A stretch of DNA of 64,000 nucleotides from Longimicrobiales bacterium (GCA_958295645.1 OY282361.1:1330501-1394500), one strand, 5' to 3'; shown: positions 27,118 through 39,097, numbered from the stretch's first letter. Numbers and translations: made by a program. Notes: generated from the sequence alone by a model not told the origin.

Positions 27118-27315
27118 TTGAGCAACTGGTTATACTGGGCAGCCGTGTCCATCGGCGGCCTCGTCGCCTTGGGCGGCTTCGGCTTGGGGGTGGGGATGCT
27201 ATTCAAGTCGTTGGGCGACGACCGCCGCAAGCGTGACGAGCGCCAGTTGAAAGAGATCAAGTCCATGATGTCAAAGCTGTTGGACGACGATCGTCGCAAG
27301 CGCACCCGAGGTTGA
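27118..27315 (+). CDS. Small single-pass membrane protein, hypothetical
   Basis: TTG 27118, preceded by GGGAG at a six-base spacing, opens a 65-codon frame; an in-frame ATG at 27024 is an alternative start. The product has one transmembrane helix (LYWAAVSIGGLVALGGFGLGVGMLF, quoted for its length of about 24) and a highly charged cytoplasmic tail with two DDRRKR motifs. It lies between the divergent nucleoside transporter and dnaK. Nothing identifies a function. Confidence 0.5.
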   Translation: MSNWLYWAAVSIGGLVALGGFGLGVGMLFKSLGDDRRKRDERQLKEIKSMMSKLLDDDRRKRTRG

Positions 27316-27669
27316 GCAGAACCCTCCGCGCGACCGCATAGGACACCGCGCTGGCCCGAGGCGTCGCGTTATCGAGGCTCGGCTTCGCCGCCCCAAACCT
27401 GCCAAAATGGCAGGAATCCCACCGTCTCGCTGCCCCAAACCTGCCAAAATGGCAGGAATCGCGCCCCCGTCGCGGCCAAGACCTGCCAAAATGGCAGGAA
27501 TCGCGCCCTGGAGAGCCCCAACCGCTCGGGCACGATCCTTGCACACTTCCGCACGCAGGCCGGCGCGGGAACCACGAAGCCGGGGCCATCGCGAGCCTCG
27601 CACCCGCCGAAGACCCGCCAATCCAGGCGGAGCCGGTCTCCCTTCGAACAGAGACGAGCGACACGCAAG
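27316..27669 (+). promoter_or_regulatory. dnaK upstream control region with three phased palindromes
   Basis: This 354-base gap precedes dnaK. It contains three identical 17-base palindromes CCTGCCAAAATGGCAGG at 27398-27414, 27440-27456 and 27482-27498. Starts are exactly 42 bases apart, or four helical turns of 10.5 bp, so all copies face the same side of the DNA. The flanks are also similar (CCCAAA before, AATC after). No CIRCE element (TTAGCACTC-N9-GAGTGCTAA) is present. The palindromes look like operators for a dimeric regulator of the heat-shock gene. No confident -35/-10 pair was found; the region from 27500 to 27660 shows nothing else. Confidence 0.75.
27398..27498. repeat. Three 42-bp-spaced copies of CCTGCCAAAATGGCAGG
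   Basis: Each copy is a perfect 7+3+7 inverted repeat. The first two copies share at least 28 identical bases including flanks. I saw no further copy elsewhere in the window. Confidence 0.95.
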
Positions 27670-29633
<1,964 letters not shown>

Positions 29634-29637
<4 letters not shown>

Positions 29638-30080
29638 AGAAGCCTCTGGCGGCAGTATTCGGATTGGCGTTGGCTGGTGGTGTCGGTGCGCAAGAGACAG
29701 TCGCCGACAGGCTGGACAGGCTAATAGGCGAGGCGGAAGCGTCGTTGAGATTTCTCGAAATGGCGTATGAACACGATGCCTGCTGGGATGCCTTTATGGC
29801 CATCAGGCCCAAGATACAAGATGCAAGTCTATACCACGAACTAGTGGGCGTTGGCCGTTCGGGGCTCGCTGAACACTTCGACGCGGAGCAGTCGCGTACC
29901 GGGAAGCTACAGAGCCTGCAGGAGACGCACTCCAAGTACGTCAATTCGGTCTCAGCCTCAACCAATAAGCAAATACACGACTACTTGGATGAATACCACA
30001 ACGATGGGGTTCATAAGTCCATGGTCGTGTTCCGAAAGGCGATCGCCAGGGACCCCGAATGTGCCCGAGCGGCTAGCTGA
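29634..30080 (+). CDS. Small secreted protein of unknown function, apparently acquired
   Basis: A 148-residue product from ATG 29634, with AAGGAG eight bases upstream and overlapping the dnaK TGA. It has a signal peptide ([20 protein letters not shown]). The mature part is mostly helical ([27 protein letters not shown] by its heptad-like Leu spacing), with Cys in DACWDAF and PECARAAS, and no motif I recognise. G+C is about 52% by eye against about 67% in dnaK, and AT-ending codons are frequent, so it is probably transferred DNA. It is bracketed by 23-bp direct repeats 480 bases apart. Expression would follow dnaK by translational coupling. Confidence 0.65.
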
Positions 30081-30099
30081 CGCAGGTACGCACCAAACC

Positions 30100-30122
30100 A
30101 AAGGAGATGTAGGATGAAGAAG
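30100..30122. repeat. Right copy of the 23-bp direct repeat
   Basis: This copy again has AAGGAG and ATG AAG AAG but is followed at once by TAG, so it encodes only three codons. It looks like the reconstituted junction left when the 480-bp segment entered or was duplicated. The rest of the gap to 30263 shows no gene; AGGAGG before 30264 is the ribosome-binding site of the HtrA gene. Confidence 0.8.
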
Positions 30123-30263
30123 TAGCGGGCGGGCGGCGCGGCGGGACGGGCGGGCAACCGCGCGTCCCCGTCGCGCGTCCATGCTTTCGGTAGACTTGGC
30201 GTGCGGGGCCGCCGACGGTCGAGGCGGCTTCGGCGCCTGTTCAACAACATATAGGAGGCCGCC

Positions 30264-31808
30264 ATGTACGACCCTCTCAAGGCCAAGGCCAAGGTAGCGC
30301 TGTCCACGACGTTCTCGTTTCTGCTGGGGCTTGCGCTGGCCTCCCAGTTCGGATTCACGGGTTCGCCGGAGGTCCGCGGCGTCGATGCCAGCCCTCGCGT
30401 TGCGGACGCGGCGGTTCAGCCCGCGCTGGACCTGAGCGAGGCCTTCGTCAGTCTCGCCGACGAGATGGTGCCGTCGGTCGTGCGGATCGAGGTCCCGCGC
30501 CGGCAGGAGCGCCGCACGTCTCCGCTCGAGCAGTTCTTCGGGGCGCCGCAGCAACGGGATCTGCCGGACATCAGCGTCGGGGGCGGAAGCGGGTTCGTCG
30601 TGTCCTCGGACGGATACGTGCTGACCAACAACCACGTGGTGAAGGACGCGGAGAGCATCACCGTGGCGCTTCCGGACGGGCGCTCGTTCGCGGCCGATCT
30701 CGTGGGCGGCGATCCGACCACCGACGTGGCGGTGGTGAAGATCGAAGGCGGCGACTTGCCGGTCGCGTCCTTGGGGCTGGCGGCCGACGTGCGAGTCGGG
30801 GAATGGGTGTTGGCCATCGGCAATCCGGGCTTCACCGGACGCCAGAACGCGCTCGACTACTCGGTCACGGCCGGCATCGTGTCGGCGCTCGGCCGCCCGC
30901 TGGGCCTGATTCAGTCCGACCTGAGTCGCGATCCCGACGCCCAGGGCAACTTGGCGCTGTTCGCCATCGAGGACTTCATCCAGACGGACGCCGTCATCAA
31001 CCCCGGCAATTCCGGCGGGCCGATGGTCAACCTGCGTGGCCAGGTGATCGGAATCAACTCGGCGATCTACACCCGGACCGGCTACTACCAGGGATACGGC
31101 TTCGCGATCCCGATCGACCTTGCGCACCGCGTCATGGAGGATCTGGTGGCCTACGGACATGTTCGGCGGGCTTGGCTGGGCGTGCAGATCGCTCCGATCC
31201 GGCCGGAGGACGCGGAATGGTACGGCCTGCCCGAGGTGGCCGGCGCTCTGGTGCAGCGGGTCACGCCGGCGACGCCCGCTGCGGCGGCGGGCCTGCGCCA
31301 GCACGACGTGATCACGGCCCTGGACGGCGAATCCGTGCGTTCGTCCAACGATCTTCAGCGCAAGATCGCGTTGCGGGCGCCCGGCGACCGGTTGGCGCTG
31401 GAGATCTACCGGGACAAGCGCCGCATGGACGTCGAAGTCCACCTGGAGCAGGCGCCGTTCTCCCGTCGCGAGGACGATGCGCCCGCACCCAGGGCGCGCC
31501 CTGTGGAGAAGATCGGCATCGAGGTGACCAGCGTGACCACGGCTATCGCGAGAGAACTGGGACTCGAGAGCACCGACGGAGTCGTCGTCGAAGACGTTCA
31601 GACGGGCGGCCCCGCGTTCCGGCGTGGCCTTGGCAGGGGTTGCGTGATCACCGACGTGAACCGGCGCCGGATTCAGGACATGGACGACCTGGACGCCGTG
31701 TTCCGGGACGCCAAGGCCGACGACGTGCTCTCCTTGATCGCCAGCTGCCCGGATGCGAGGGGAGGGCGCACCGGCGACCTGGTCTACAACGTCAGGGTGC
31801 CCCGGTAG
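30264..31808 (+). CDS. HtrA/DegP-family periplasmic serine protease with two PDZ domains
   Basis: A 514-residue protein with an N-terminal signal-anchor (VALSTTFSFLLGLALASQFG). The trypsin-like domain has the triad His124 (TNNHVV), Asp154 (TTDVAVV) and Ser250 (NPGNSGGP). Two PDZ domains follow (AWLGVQIAPI... and IGIEVTSVTT...); the second keeps the ligand-binding loop poorly. It degrades or refolds misfolded envelope proteins. ATG 30264 follows AGGAGG. Its place after dnaK groups it with other stress genes. DegQ, DegP and DegS cannot be told apart here; two PDZ domains favour DegP/DegQ. Confidence 0.9.
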   Translation: MYDPLKAKAKVALSTTFSFLLGLALASQFGFTGSPEVRGVDASPRVADAAVQPALDLSEAFVSLADEMVPSVVRIEVPRRQERRTSPLEQFFGAPQQRDLPDISVGGGSGFVVSSDGYVLTNNHVVKDAESITVALPDGRSFAADLVGGDPTTDVAVVKIEGGDLPVASLGLAADVRVGEWVLAIGNPGFTGRQNALDYSVTAGIVSALGRPLGLIQSDLSRDPDAQGNLALFAIEDFIQTDAVINPGNSGGPMVNLRGQVIGINSAIYTRTGYYQGYGFAIPIDLAHRVMEDLVAYGHVRRAWLGVQIAPIRPEDAEWYGLPEVAGALVQRVTPATPAAAAGLRQHDVITALDGESVRSSNDLQRKIALRAPGDRLALEIYRDKRRMDVEVHLEQAPFSRREDDAPAPRARPVEKIGIEVTSVTTAIARELGLESTDGVVVEDVQTGGPAFRRGLGRGCVITDVNRRRIQDMDDLDAVFRDAKADDVLSLIASCPDARGGRTGDLVYNVRVPR

Positions 31809-31824
31809 GCCACTCTCCGCGGAC

Positions 31825-31866
31825 GGAAGGGGCGGCTGGGGGCACTGCTCCGGGCCGCGCCCTTCC
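31825..31866 (+). terminator. Strong stem-loop after the HtrA gene
   Basis: GGAAGGGGCGGC (31825-31836) pairs with GCCGCGCCCTTCC (31854-31866), giving a 12-pair stem with one bulged G and a 17-base loop, 16 bases after the stop. There is no T-run, so it may be an mRNA 3' end stabiliser rather than an intrinsic terminator. The rest of the gap to the tRNA shows no gene. Confidence 0.4.
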
Positions 31867-32058
31867 GGACCGGCCGGGCCGTCGCAGGTGCATTTCCTGG
31901 GTCCGCGATGGGGTTCGCGATGGATCCGCAACGGGTCCGCAACGACGGATCGGCGCGAGGCCGACTGGCCGCGGCGTTATCTTTGGTGGCCGAACCTTGC
32001 CATTGGAGACGGCAGATCGTTGTGCCGAGGCGTTCCGGTTTCGGCTTGGTGCGAAGGA

Positions 32059-32141
32059 GCGAAAGTGGCGGAATTGGCAGACGCGCAAGACTTAGGATCT
32101 TGTGGCCTTGGGCCGTGGGGGTTCGAGTCCCCCCTTTCGCA
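32059..32141 (+). tRNA. tRNA-Leu (anticodon UAG)
   Basis: GCGAAAG at 32059 pairs with CTTTCGC before discriminator A at 32141. The anticodon arm is CAAGA-CTTAGGA-TCTTG, giving UAG. The variable arm is long (TGGCCTTGGGCCG region), as in class II tRNAs, and the T-arm GGGGGTTCGAGTCCCCC is perfect. CCA is not encoded. Confidence 0.96.
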
Positions 32142-32195
32142 TTGCGTCCTGCCCGGGAGGCTCGTCCCTGGCGGCGGCTCGGTTCGGAGTCCCCG

Positions 32196-33503
32196 TTGAG
32201 CGAACCCGGGTTCGACGTGACGGTCACGGAGGGCAAGCGGTGCCGCCGGACGCTCAACGTGAAGGTGCCCGCCGGCGTGGTCGCGAGCACGAGGGGCGGC
32301 GTCGCGCGCAGGCTGGCCTCCCGGGTCAAGCTGAAGGGCTTTCGGTCCGGGAAGGCGTCGTTGCAGGTGATCGAGAAGCGCTTTGGCGAGGAATTGAAGC
32401 ACCAGACCGTGGAGCGGCTCGTGGGCGACGCCTTTCGCGACGCCGTGGCCTCGCGCGGCCTGAAGCCGGTTTCCGAAGCCGAGGTCGACAATGTGCGCGC
32501 CGAGCCGGGGGGAGGGCTGTCGTTCGAGGTCTCGTTCGACGTGGAGCCGACGATCGTGCTCCAGCGCCTTGGCGGCTTCCGGGTCGTGCGGCAGACCCCG
32601 CCGCCCGCCGACGACTTCATCGACCGATTCTTCGCGGAACAGCGGGCCGAGAGAGCCGATTGGGCGCCGGCGGAAGGCTCGCCCGAGCCGGGCGACTCGG
32701 TGACGGTCGTGATCACGCGCTTCGGGCCGGCGGGGCTTGGCGAAGAGGAGCCCGGCCACGGAGCGCCCGGCGGAGAAGCGTCCGAGGATGCGCCTTCGCG
32801 CAAGTACGACTTCGTCCTGGGCCGCAACCAAGCGTTGCCTGAAATCGAAGAGGCCGTGAGGACGCTCGTGCCGGGCGCCGAAGGAGCGGCCACCGTGGAC
32901 TTTCCGGACGATCACCCGGAGGAGGCCGTGCGCGGAAGGCAGCGCCGGCTTCGAATCCGGTTGCTGGAGCGGCGCGTGCCCGAACTGCCGCCGCTCGACG
33001 ACGTCTTCGCCAAGAGCGCTTCGGACTTCGACACGCTGGAGGAGTGGAAGGCGCGAATCGCCGAGAACTACGAGGAGGCGGCCCGGCGCGAGGCCGATGC
33101 GGCCGCCCATGCGGATCTCGTCAGGCTCGTCGTGGAGGCCAACGACTTCGACGTCTCGGAGTCGCTCGTGGACGCCTGCGCCGACGCCATGATCGGCAGC
33201 GTGGACGATCTGACCCCGGAGGTGCGCAACGACCTCAAGCAACGCATCCGAGGAGAGGCCGAATTCGTCGTCAAGCGCCGGCTGGTGCTGGACCGGATCG
33301 CCGACGAGCACGGCCTGCGGGCCCGGCAAGAGGAGGTCGACGCCTACGTGGACGAGCTGATCGAGCGATCCGGCGAGTCGCCGTCCAAGGCGAAGGCCGG
33401 CCTCCGGAAAAACGCCGCCATCGACAAGATCGAACAAATGCTGACGACAAGGAACGTGTACAAGTTCCTGGAGGGCCAGTCCGAGATCACTCGGCCCGCC
33501 TGA
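32196..33503 (+). CDS. tig: Trigger factor
   Basis: A 435-residue ribosome-bound chaperone. TTG 32196 with GGAG upstream gives an N-terminal domain whose ribosome-binding signature is VKLKGFRSGKASLQVIEKRFG (consensus GFRxGKxP; Pro is replaced here by Ala). A peptidyl-prolyl isomerase-like middle domain (GDSVTVVITRF... FVLGRNQALPEIEEAV) carries an acidic insertion. The C-terminal domain is helical. It heads the tig-clpP-clpX-lon cluster seen in many bacteria. The gene follows tRNA-Leu by 54 bases and may share its transcript. Confidence 0.92.
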   Translation: MSEPGFDVTVTEGKRCRRTLNVKVPAGVVASTRGGVARRLASRVKLKGFRSGKASLQVIEKRFGEELKHQTVERLVGDAFRDAVASRGLKPVSEAEVDNVRAEPGGGLSFEVSFDVEPTIVLQRLGGFRVVRQTPPPADDFIDRFFAEQRAERADWAPAEGSPEPGDSVTVVITRFGPAGLGEEEPGHGAPGGEASEDAPSRKYDFVLGRNQALPEIEEAVRTLVPGAEGAATVDFPDDHPEEAVRGRQRRLRIRLLERRVPELPPLDDVFAKSASDFDTLEEWKARIAENYEEAARREADAAAHADLVRLVVEANDFDVSESLVDACADAMIGSVDDLTPEVRNDLKQRIRGEAEFVVKRRLVLDRIADEHGLRARQEEVDAYVDELIERSGESPSKAKAGLRKNAAIDKIEQMLTTRNVYKFLEGQSEITRPA

Positions 33504-33530
33504 GCCCTCGACCCAGGAGAACCAACCGCC

Positions 33531-34136
33531 ATGCCGATTTATCCGCCCTACGTCATCGAACGAACCAGCCGGGGCGAACGCAGCTACGACATCTTCAGCC
33601 GCCTTCTCATGGAGCGGATCGTGTTTCTGGGAAGCTCGATCAACGACGAGGTGGCCAACGTCGTCGTCGCGCAGCTGTTGTTCCTGGATTCGGACGACCC
33701 CGAGCGCGACGTGTTCTTCTACATCAACTCGCCTGGCGGCGCCGTGTCTGCGGGCTTGGCGATATTCGACACGATGAACCACGTGCGAGCGCCGGTGTCC
33801 ACGTATTGCGTGGGCATGGCCGCGTCGATGGCCGCCTTGCTGCTCTCGGCCGGGGAGAAGGGAAAGCGCAACGCGTTGCCGAATTCGCGCGTCATGCTGC
33901 ACCAGCCGTCCTCGGCCTACAAAGGCACGGCGGCGGACATCGAGATTCAGGCCAAGGAAGTTCTCGGCACGCGCCAAAGGCTCAATGAAATCCTGGCGAA
34001 GACCACGGGCAAGAAGGTCGAGACGATCGGCGAGGACGTGGACCGCGACCGGTGGATGAGCGCCCAGGAGTCCGTGGACTACGGTCTCGTGGACCACGTG
34101 CTCTCCGGCGGCGGGCGCACCGGCGGCGCGAAGTAG
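33531..34136 (+). CDS. clpP: ATP-dependent Clp protease proteolytic subunit
   Basis: A 201-residue serine protease subunit with the triad Ser99 (GMAASMA), His124 (MLHQPSS) and an Asp in the [10 protein letters not shown] segment. It also has the handle region with [16 protein letters not shown]. It forms the 14-mer barrel that degrades substrates unfolded by ClpX, including ssrA-tagged proteins from the tmRNA at 14.8 kb. ATG 33531 follows AGGAG and lies 27 bases after tig. Confidence 0.97.
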   Translation: MPIYPPYVIERTSRGERSYDIFSRLLMERIVFLGSSINDEVANVVVAQLLFLDSDDPERDVFFYINSPGGAVSAGLAIFDTMNHVRAPVSTYCVGMAASMAALLLSAGEKGKRNALPNSRVMLHQPSSAYKGTAADIEIQAKEVLGTRQRLNEILAKTTGKKVETIGEDVDRDRWMSAQESVDYGLVDHVLSGGGRTGGAK

Positions 34137-34146
34137 GGAGGCGGCC

Positions 34147-35397
34147 ATGCCCAACGACAAGCATCTGCGTTGCAGCTTCTGCGGCAAGTCGAAGGAGTCG
34201 GTGAAGAAGTTCATCTCCGGGCCCTCCGTCTACATATGCAACGAATGCGTCTCGCTGTGCAACGAAATCCTGGCCGAGGAAGAGGAGCGAGAGACGCAAG
34301 AAGCGCCGTCCACGACGCTGCCGCCCGAAGAGATCAAGGCGTTGCTCGACGAGTACGTGATCGGGCAGGAAGAGGCCAAGAAGTCTCTCGCCGTAGCGGT
34401 GTACAACCACTACCGCCGCGTCAACGCCAAAGGAGTGGTGGACGACGTCGAAGTGGACAAGTCCAACCTGCTTCTGGTAGGCCCCACCGGAGTCGGAAAG
34501 ACGCTCTTGGCCCAGACGCTGGCCCGCATTCTTCAGGTGCCGTTCACCATAGCCGACGCCACGACGCTGACCGAGGCGGGGTACGTGGGCGAGGACGTCG
34601 AAAACATTCTCGTGCGGCTCCTGCAAGTGAGCGACTTCAACTTGGCGAACTGCGAGCAAGGCATCGTCTACATCGACGAGTTGGACAAGATCGCGCGCAA
34701 GTCGGAGAATCCGTCGATCACGAGGGACGTGTCCGGCGAGGGCGTCCAGCAAGCGCTTCTCAAGATATTGGAAGGCACGACGGCCAGCGTGCCGCCCCGG
34801 GGAGGGCGCAAGCATCCGCAGCAGGAATACATTCAGATCAACACGCGCAACGTCCTGTTCATCTGCGGCGGCGCCTTCGACGGCATCGAAGACGTCATCG
34901 AGCAGCGCATGGGTCGCCGAAAGATCGGATTCGGCGAGGCGAACGAGGCGACCGCGGAGTGGCGTTCGGGCGGCGGCTCCGACACCATGAGGCACCTGGA
35001 GCCGGACGACTTGCAGCGCTTCGGACTGATTCCCGAGCTGGTGGGACGCCTGCCGGTGACCGTCGCGCTGGACGACCTGGACGAAGAGGAGCTCGTGCGC
35101 ATTCTTCAGGAACCCAAGAACGCTCTCGTCAAGCAGTACAAGAAGATGTTCGAGATGGACGGCATCGGTCTGACCTTCGACCCGGGAGCGCTGCGCAAGA
35201 TCGCCGAGCTGACCTTGAAACGGAGCACTGGAGCGCGGGGGCTGCGCGCCGTGCTGGAAAAGATCATGCGGGACGTGATGTTCGAGCTGCCGTCCCGCAG
35301 CGACGTGAAGGAAGTGGTGGTGACTCCCGAATGCGTGACCAACGGGATTCCGCCGCTCCTGGTTCTGCGGCCGGAGGCGCGGAGAAAAGAAGCCTGA
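34147..35397 (+). CDS. clpX: ATP-dependent Clp protease ATP-binding subunit ClpX
   Basis: A 416-residue AAA+ unfoldase. The N-terminal zinc-binding domain has Cys9, 12, 31 and 34. Walker A is GPTGVGKT, Walker [10 protein letters not shown], and the pore loop is GYVGEDVE, with [22 protein letters not shown] and the IGF loop [10 protein letters not shown] that docks ClpP. GGGAGG precedes ATG 34147, ten bases after clpP. Confidence 0.97.
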   Translation: MPNDKHLRCSFCGKSKESVKKFISGPSVYICNECVSLCNEILAEEEERETQEAPSTTLPPEEIKALLDEYVIGQEEAKKSLAVAVYNHYRRVNAKGVVDDVEVDKSNLLLVGPTGVGKTLLAQTLARILQVPFTIADATTLTEAGYVGEDVENILVRLLQVSDFNLANCEQGIVYIDELDKIARKSENPSITRDVSGEGVQQALLKILEGTTASVPPRGGRKHPQQEYIQINTRNVLFICGGAFDGIEDVIEQRMGRRKIGFGEANEATAEWRSGGGSDTMRHLEPDDLQRFGLIPELVGRLPVTVALDDLDEEELVRILQEPKNALVKQYKKMFEMDGIGLTFDPGALRKIAELTLKRSTGARGLRAVLEKIMRDVMFELPSRSDVKEVVVTPECVTNGIPPLLVLRPEARRKEA

Positions 35398-35401
35398 GCG
35401 G

Positions 35402-37834
35402 ATGGCGACGCTCCACCGGGTAGACGGCACCGTTTCAGTCCCGGCCGAACTCCCGCTCATTGCCTTGCGGGACTTGGTGTACTTCCCGTACATGGTGTTG
35501 CCGTTGCTCATCGGGCGGCCCAAGTCGGTCGCTTCGCTGAAGAAGGCGGAAGAAGGCGGCGGCTTGGCGCTCGTGGCGGCCCAGAAGGATCCGAACGTGG
35601 CCGAGCCGAGCGAAGACGACGTGCACCGCTCGGGGACGGTGGTGCGCGTCCTGCAGACGACGCGCCTGGCGGACGGGACCATGCGCGTGGTGCTCGAAGG
35701 GTTGGGGCGGGCCCGCGTCGAACGGCGCCTGCCCTGCGGCGAGGCTCTCTGCGCCGAGGTCGCTCTGCTCTCCGAGTGGGAGCGCGAGAAGGAGGACGGC
35801 CGCGATCTCGGCGTGGAGGCGGACGGCGTCCAGGAAGTGAAGAGGTTGTTCCGCGAGTACGTGCGCTTGTCGGAGCAGATGCCGCCCGAGGTGGCCGGAG
35901 TCGCGGACGAGGCGGCCGACGGCGTTCAGTTGTCGCACCTGATCGCCGGGCACCTGCTCGTGGGCACCGCCGAGAAGCAGGAACTTCTGGAGGCCGCCGA
36001 TCTCGTGCGGCGGTATGCCGTTCTGCGCGAAATCCTGGTGCGCGAGGTCGAGATTCTCCGCATCCAAGAGAAGGTGAGCGGCCGTCTTCGCCTGCGCGGC
36101 GAGGGCGGTCCTCCCGACACGTTCCTGGAGGAGGCCGGCAAGGGCGGCGTGGGCGGCGTGGGTGCGCCGGAGTGGAGGGAGATGGCGCGCGCCGTGGCGG
36201 AGGCCGACCTGCCGTCGCACGCCCAGGAACGGGCCGAGCGGGAGCTGGAGCGGCTCGGGAAGCTGAACCCGATGGCGCCCGAAGCGTCGGTGGTGCGCGC
36301 CTACCTGGAGTGGATCACTGCGTTGCCATGGCAATGCGAGACGGAGGACAACCAAGACGTGGGCCACGCGGCGCAGGTTCTCGACGCCGAGCACTACGGC
36401 CTGCGCGAAGTCAAGGAACGCATTCTCGACCACATCGCCGTGCTGTCGCTGGCGGGCACGCTCGCGGGGCCGGTTCTCTTCCTCGCGGGACCCCCGGGAG
36501 TGGGCAAGACGTCGCTGGGACGCAGCATCGCCAACTGCCTGGAACGGAAGTTCGTGCGCGTGAGCTTGGGCGGGATGCGGGACGAAGCCGAGATCCGCGG
36601 GCACCGGCGGACCTACGTCGGCGCGCTGCCGGGGCGCGTCATCCAAGGGATGCGCAAGGCCGGATCGCGCAATCCCGTCTTCCTGCTCGACGAGATGGAC
36701 AAGCTGGCGCGGGATTTCCACGGCGACCCCGGCGCGGCCCTCCTGGAGGTGCTGGACCCCGAGCAGAACCACGCCTTCGCCGACCACTACCTGGAACTGG
36801 AGTTCGATCTCTCGCAGGTGCTGTTCATCGCGACGGCGAACACGTTGGGCGAAGTGCCGGGGCCGTTGAGGGACCGCATGGAGGTCATCCGCCTGCCCGG
36901 CTACCTGGACACGGAGAAGAAGGCGATCGCGCGCCAGTTTCTGTGGCCCAAGCTGGTGGCGCGCCACGGCATCGAGCCCTATTCGCCCGAGATTGCGGAC
37001 GAGGCGATCGAGGCGATCATCGCCAACTATACGCGAGAGGCGGGGGTGCGCGAGCTGGAGCGGCGGCTGTCGCGGGTGGCGCGCAAGCTGGCTCGGAGAG
37101 TGGCGGGGGGCGGGGCGAGCCGGGAGGGTCTGGCCACGCCGCCGAAGGTGGAGCCGGGCGGGTTGCCGGCGTTGTTGGGGCCTCCGGCGCACCTGCCCGC
37201 GCAAGCCGGGGGCGGGGCCGACCGCCGGGGCATCGCGAGGGGCTTGGCGTGGACCGCGGCCGGCGGAGAGGTGATCGACGTGGAGGTGGCCGTCGTGCCG
37301 GGTTCGGGCAAGGTTCAGTTGACCGGGACGCTGGGCGACGTCATGAAGGAATCGGCGTTCGCGGCCGTGACCTATGCGAGGTCCAGGGCCAAGTTGCTGG
37401 GCATCTCCGAGCACTTCCACAAGTCGATGGACCTGCACATTCACATCCCGGAAGGCGCGACGCCGAAGGACGGCCCGTCGGCCGGCATCACGATCGCGGC
37501 TGCTCTGGTCTCGGCTTTGACGGACGCGCCCACTCGGGCGGACGTGGCCATGACGGGCGAAATCACGTTGCGCGGCCGCGTGCTGATCGTCGGAGGGGTG
37601 CGGGAGAAGGCCGTGGCCGCCTTGCGGGCGGGGATGAAGCGGATTCTGTTGCCTGCGGCCAACGCCGGGGACGCGGAACGGTTGCCGGCCGAGGTGCGGG
37701 AGAACGTGGAGCTGGTCCCGGTGGAGACGATGGAGCAGGTGCTGGGCGAGGCGTTGGGGACGTGGCAGGCGGGCGTGCGGCCGGGCCAGGCGAGTGCGGG
37801 GCTGGGGGTCGGGGTTGCGGCGGGGGTGTCGTGA
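35402..37834 (+). CDS. lon: ATP-dependent protease Lon
   Basis: An 810-residue LonA protease. The N-terminal LAN domain starts [23 protein letters not shown] (landmark L-P-L-x-x-L-R-D). The AAA+ module has [11 protein letters not shown] and [10 protein letters not shown]. The proteolytic domain has the Ser693 (PKDGPSAG) / Lys736 (REKAVAA) dyad, 43 residues apart as in the E. coli enzyme. A Gly-rich insertion near residues 570-610 ([21 protein letters not shown]) separates the AAA+ and protease domains. The C-terminal 25 residues are a Gly/Val-rich extension. It starts four bases after clpX. Confidence 0.96.
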   Translation: MATLHRVDGTVSVPAELPLIALRDLVYFPYMVLPLLIGRPKSVASLKKAEEGGGLALVAAQKDPNVAEPSEDDVHRSGTVVRVLQTTRLADGTMRVVLEGLGRARVERRLPCGEALCAEVALLSEWEREKEDGRDLGVEADGVQEVKRLFREYVRLSEQMPPEVAGVADEAADGVQLSHLIAGHLLVGTAEKQELLEAADLVRRYAVLREILVREVEILRIQEKVSGRLRLRGEGGPPDTFLEEAGKGGVGGVGAPEWREMARAVAEADLPSHAQERAERELERLGKLNPMAPEASVVRAYLEWITALPWQCETEDNQDVGHAAQVLDAEHYGLREVKERILDHIAVLSLAGTLAGPVLFLAGPPGVGKTSLGRSIANCLERKFVRVSLGGMRDEAEIRGHRRTYVGALPGRVIQGMRKAGSRNPVFLLDEMDKLARDFHGDPGAALLEVLDPEQNHAFADHYLELEFDLSQVLFIATANTLGEVPGPLRDRMEVIRLPGYLDTEKKAIARQFLWPKLVARHGIEPYSPEIADEAIEAIIANYTREAGVRELERRLSRVARKLARRVAGGGASREGLATPPKVEPGGLPALLGPPAHLPAQAGGGADRRGIARGLAWTAAGGEVIDVEVAVVPGSGKVQLTGTLGDVMKESAFAAVTYARSRAKLLGISEHFHKSMDLHIHIPEGATPKDGPSAGITIAAALVSALTDAPTRADVAMTGEITLRGRVLIVGGVREKAVAALRAGMKRILLPAANAGDAERLPAEVRENVELVPVETMEQVLGEALGTWQAGVRPGQASAGLGVGVAAGVS

Positions 37835-37883
37835 GGGGGCGCGTCGTGAGGGGAGACGGCGGGGCGTTGGCGCCGGGGGTCGC

Positions 37884-38483
37884 GTGATCGTCCGGAGCGT
37901 GGAGTTCGCGGGTTCCGTCGCGGCCGAGGGGCAACCGCCGCCGGGAGGACTTCCGCAGGTTGCGTTCGCGGGGCGTTCCAACGTGGGCAAGTCCTCGCTC
38001 GTCAACCGGTTGCTGGGGAGACCGCGGCGCAAGATCGCCCGCGTGTCCGCCGTGCCCGGAAAGACGCAGACGCTGAATTTCTACCGAGTGAACGACGCCT
38101 TCTTTCTGGTCGACCTGCCTGGGTTGGGATACGCGAGGGCTCCCGTGGCCTTGCGGTCGTCCTGGTTGCGGCTGGTGCGGAGCTACGTGTCGGGAAGCAC
38201 GGCCTTGAAGGGCGTGGCCTACTTGGTGGACTCGCGGCATCCCCCCATGGCCGCCGACCGCGAGTTCGTGGACTACTTGGCCGACGCCGGCGTCCCGACG
38301 CTGGTCGTGCTCACCAAGGTGGACAAGCTGAAGCGGCGGGAGCGGGAGCGGGGGCTCGCTGGGCCGGTCTGCGAGGGGCTCGGCGTCGACAAGGAGCAGG
38401 TGGTGGGGAGTTCGGCTCGCACAGGCGAGGGAACGGAGGCGCTGCTGGAAGCGGTGGCCGAGCTGTTGGGAACGGGGTCGTGA
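37884..38483 (+). CDS. engB: Ribosome biogenesis GTP-binding protein EngB (YsxC/YihA)
   Basis: A 199-residue small GTPase: [18 protein letters not shown] (G1), [12 protein letters not shown] (G2), [13 protein letters not shown] (G3), [11 protein letters not shown] (G4, TKxD) and SSARTGEG (G5). It assists 50S subunit assembly. GTG 37884 is chosen because it immediately precedes the family start '[11 protein letters not shown]'; other GTGs nearer lon would add Gly-rich residues. Its TGA overlaps the GTG of the next gene, beginning a coupled chain that leads to mcrB. Confidence 0.92.
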   Translation: MIVRSVEFAGSVAAEGQPPPGGLPQVAFAGRSNVGKSSLVNRLLGRPRRKIARVSAVPGKTQTLNFYRVNDAFFLVDLPGLGYARAPVALRSSWLRLVRSYVSGSTALKGVAYLVDSRHPPMAADREFVDYLADAGVPTLVVLTKVDKLKRRERERGLAGPVCEGLGVDKEQVVGSSARTGEGTEALLEAVAELLGTGS

Positions 38484-39097
38484 GGCGGAGGCCGGGGGGA
38501 GTTGCTTGCGTTCTCGTGTCTGCCGGACTAGCTGTGGCTTGGGCCTGCGCGCCGGCTCGGTCGGCGGACAGCGCTCCGAGGCCGGTCACGGGGGCAGATC
38601 GCTTGGCTGCTCCGCCCTTGTCCGCTCGCTCGGGGTCGCTCGGACAGGGTCAGATTTCGGTGCGGACTAACGCCGGCGCCTTGCGAATCGAGGTCACCCC
38701 GCTGGACGACTGGGTGCTGGGCGCGGCCGCACCGGACACGCAGGCACGCCTCCTGCGCATCCGGGACGCGCACGGACGCGAGGCCGCTAGCCGCTCCGGG
38801 GTTGGAGACCCGGCCCTCTTCCTGGTGTCGTTCTCGAGCGCACGGGCGGGCGTCGCGTTTCAGCCCGAAGACCTGCACCTGGTCGCCCGGGGCCTGCGCG
38901 AACGCCCCCTCGCGATCCTCGCCGTCACTCCCGCTTGGGGGAGCCACCGGCTGGAGTCGCAGAGCAGCGCGGTGGCGTTGTACGCCTACGACGCGGTGGA
39001 TGTCAAGCGAGACTTCGTCGTAAGCTACCAGGGCAACGAAGACGGCTCCTGGGCCGACAAGGTGACCCTGATCGAAGCGGAACGGAACAAGAAATGA
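38480..39097 (+). CDS. Hypothetical secreted protein between engB and mcrB
   Basis: A 205-residue product from GTG 38480, overlapping the engB TGA (GTGA). The N-terminal 30 residues are signal-like (VACVLVSAGLAVAWACAPARS), with a Cys that does not fit the lipobox well. The remainder reads as a beta-rich domain: ISVRTNAGALRIEVTPLDDWVLGAA, then LFLVSFSSARAGVAFQPEDLHLVARGL (V-S-F and F-x-P-E-D-L landmarks) and KRDFVVSYQGNEDGSWADKVTLIEAE. Base composition resembles the chromosome, unlike mcrB. Its TGA overlaps the mcrB ATG (ATGA). I recognise no family; its job in or outside the restriction system is unknown. Confidence 0.7.
   Translation: MRRRPGGVACVLVSAGLAVAWACAPARSADSAPRPVTGADRLAAPPLSARSGSLGQGQISVRTNAGALRIEVTPLDDWVLGAAAPDTQARLLRIRDAHGREAASRSGVGDPALFLVSFSSARAGVAFQPEDLHLVARGLRERPLAILAVTPAWGSHRLESQSSAVALYAYDAVDVKRDFVVSYQGNEDGSWADKVTLIEAERNKK

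Noticed and set aside
27398-27498. The three spaced palindromes as a CRISPR array
   Set aside because: Repeat units are only 17 bp, spacers are about 25 bp and partly similar to each other, and no cas gene is present; operators explain them better.
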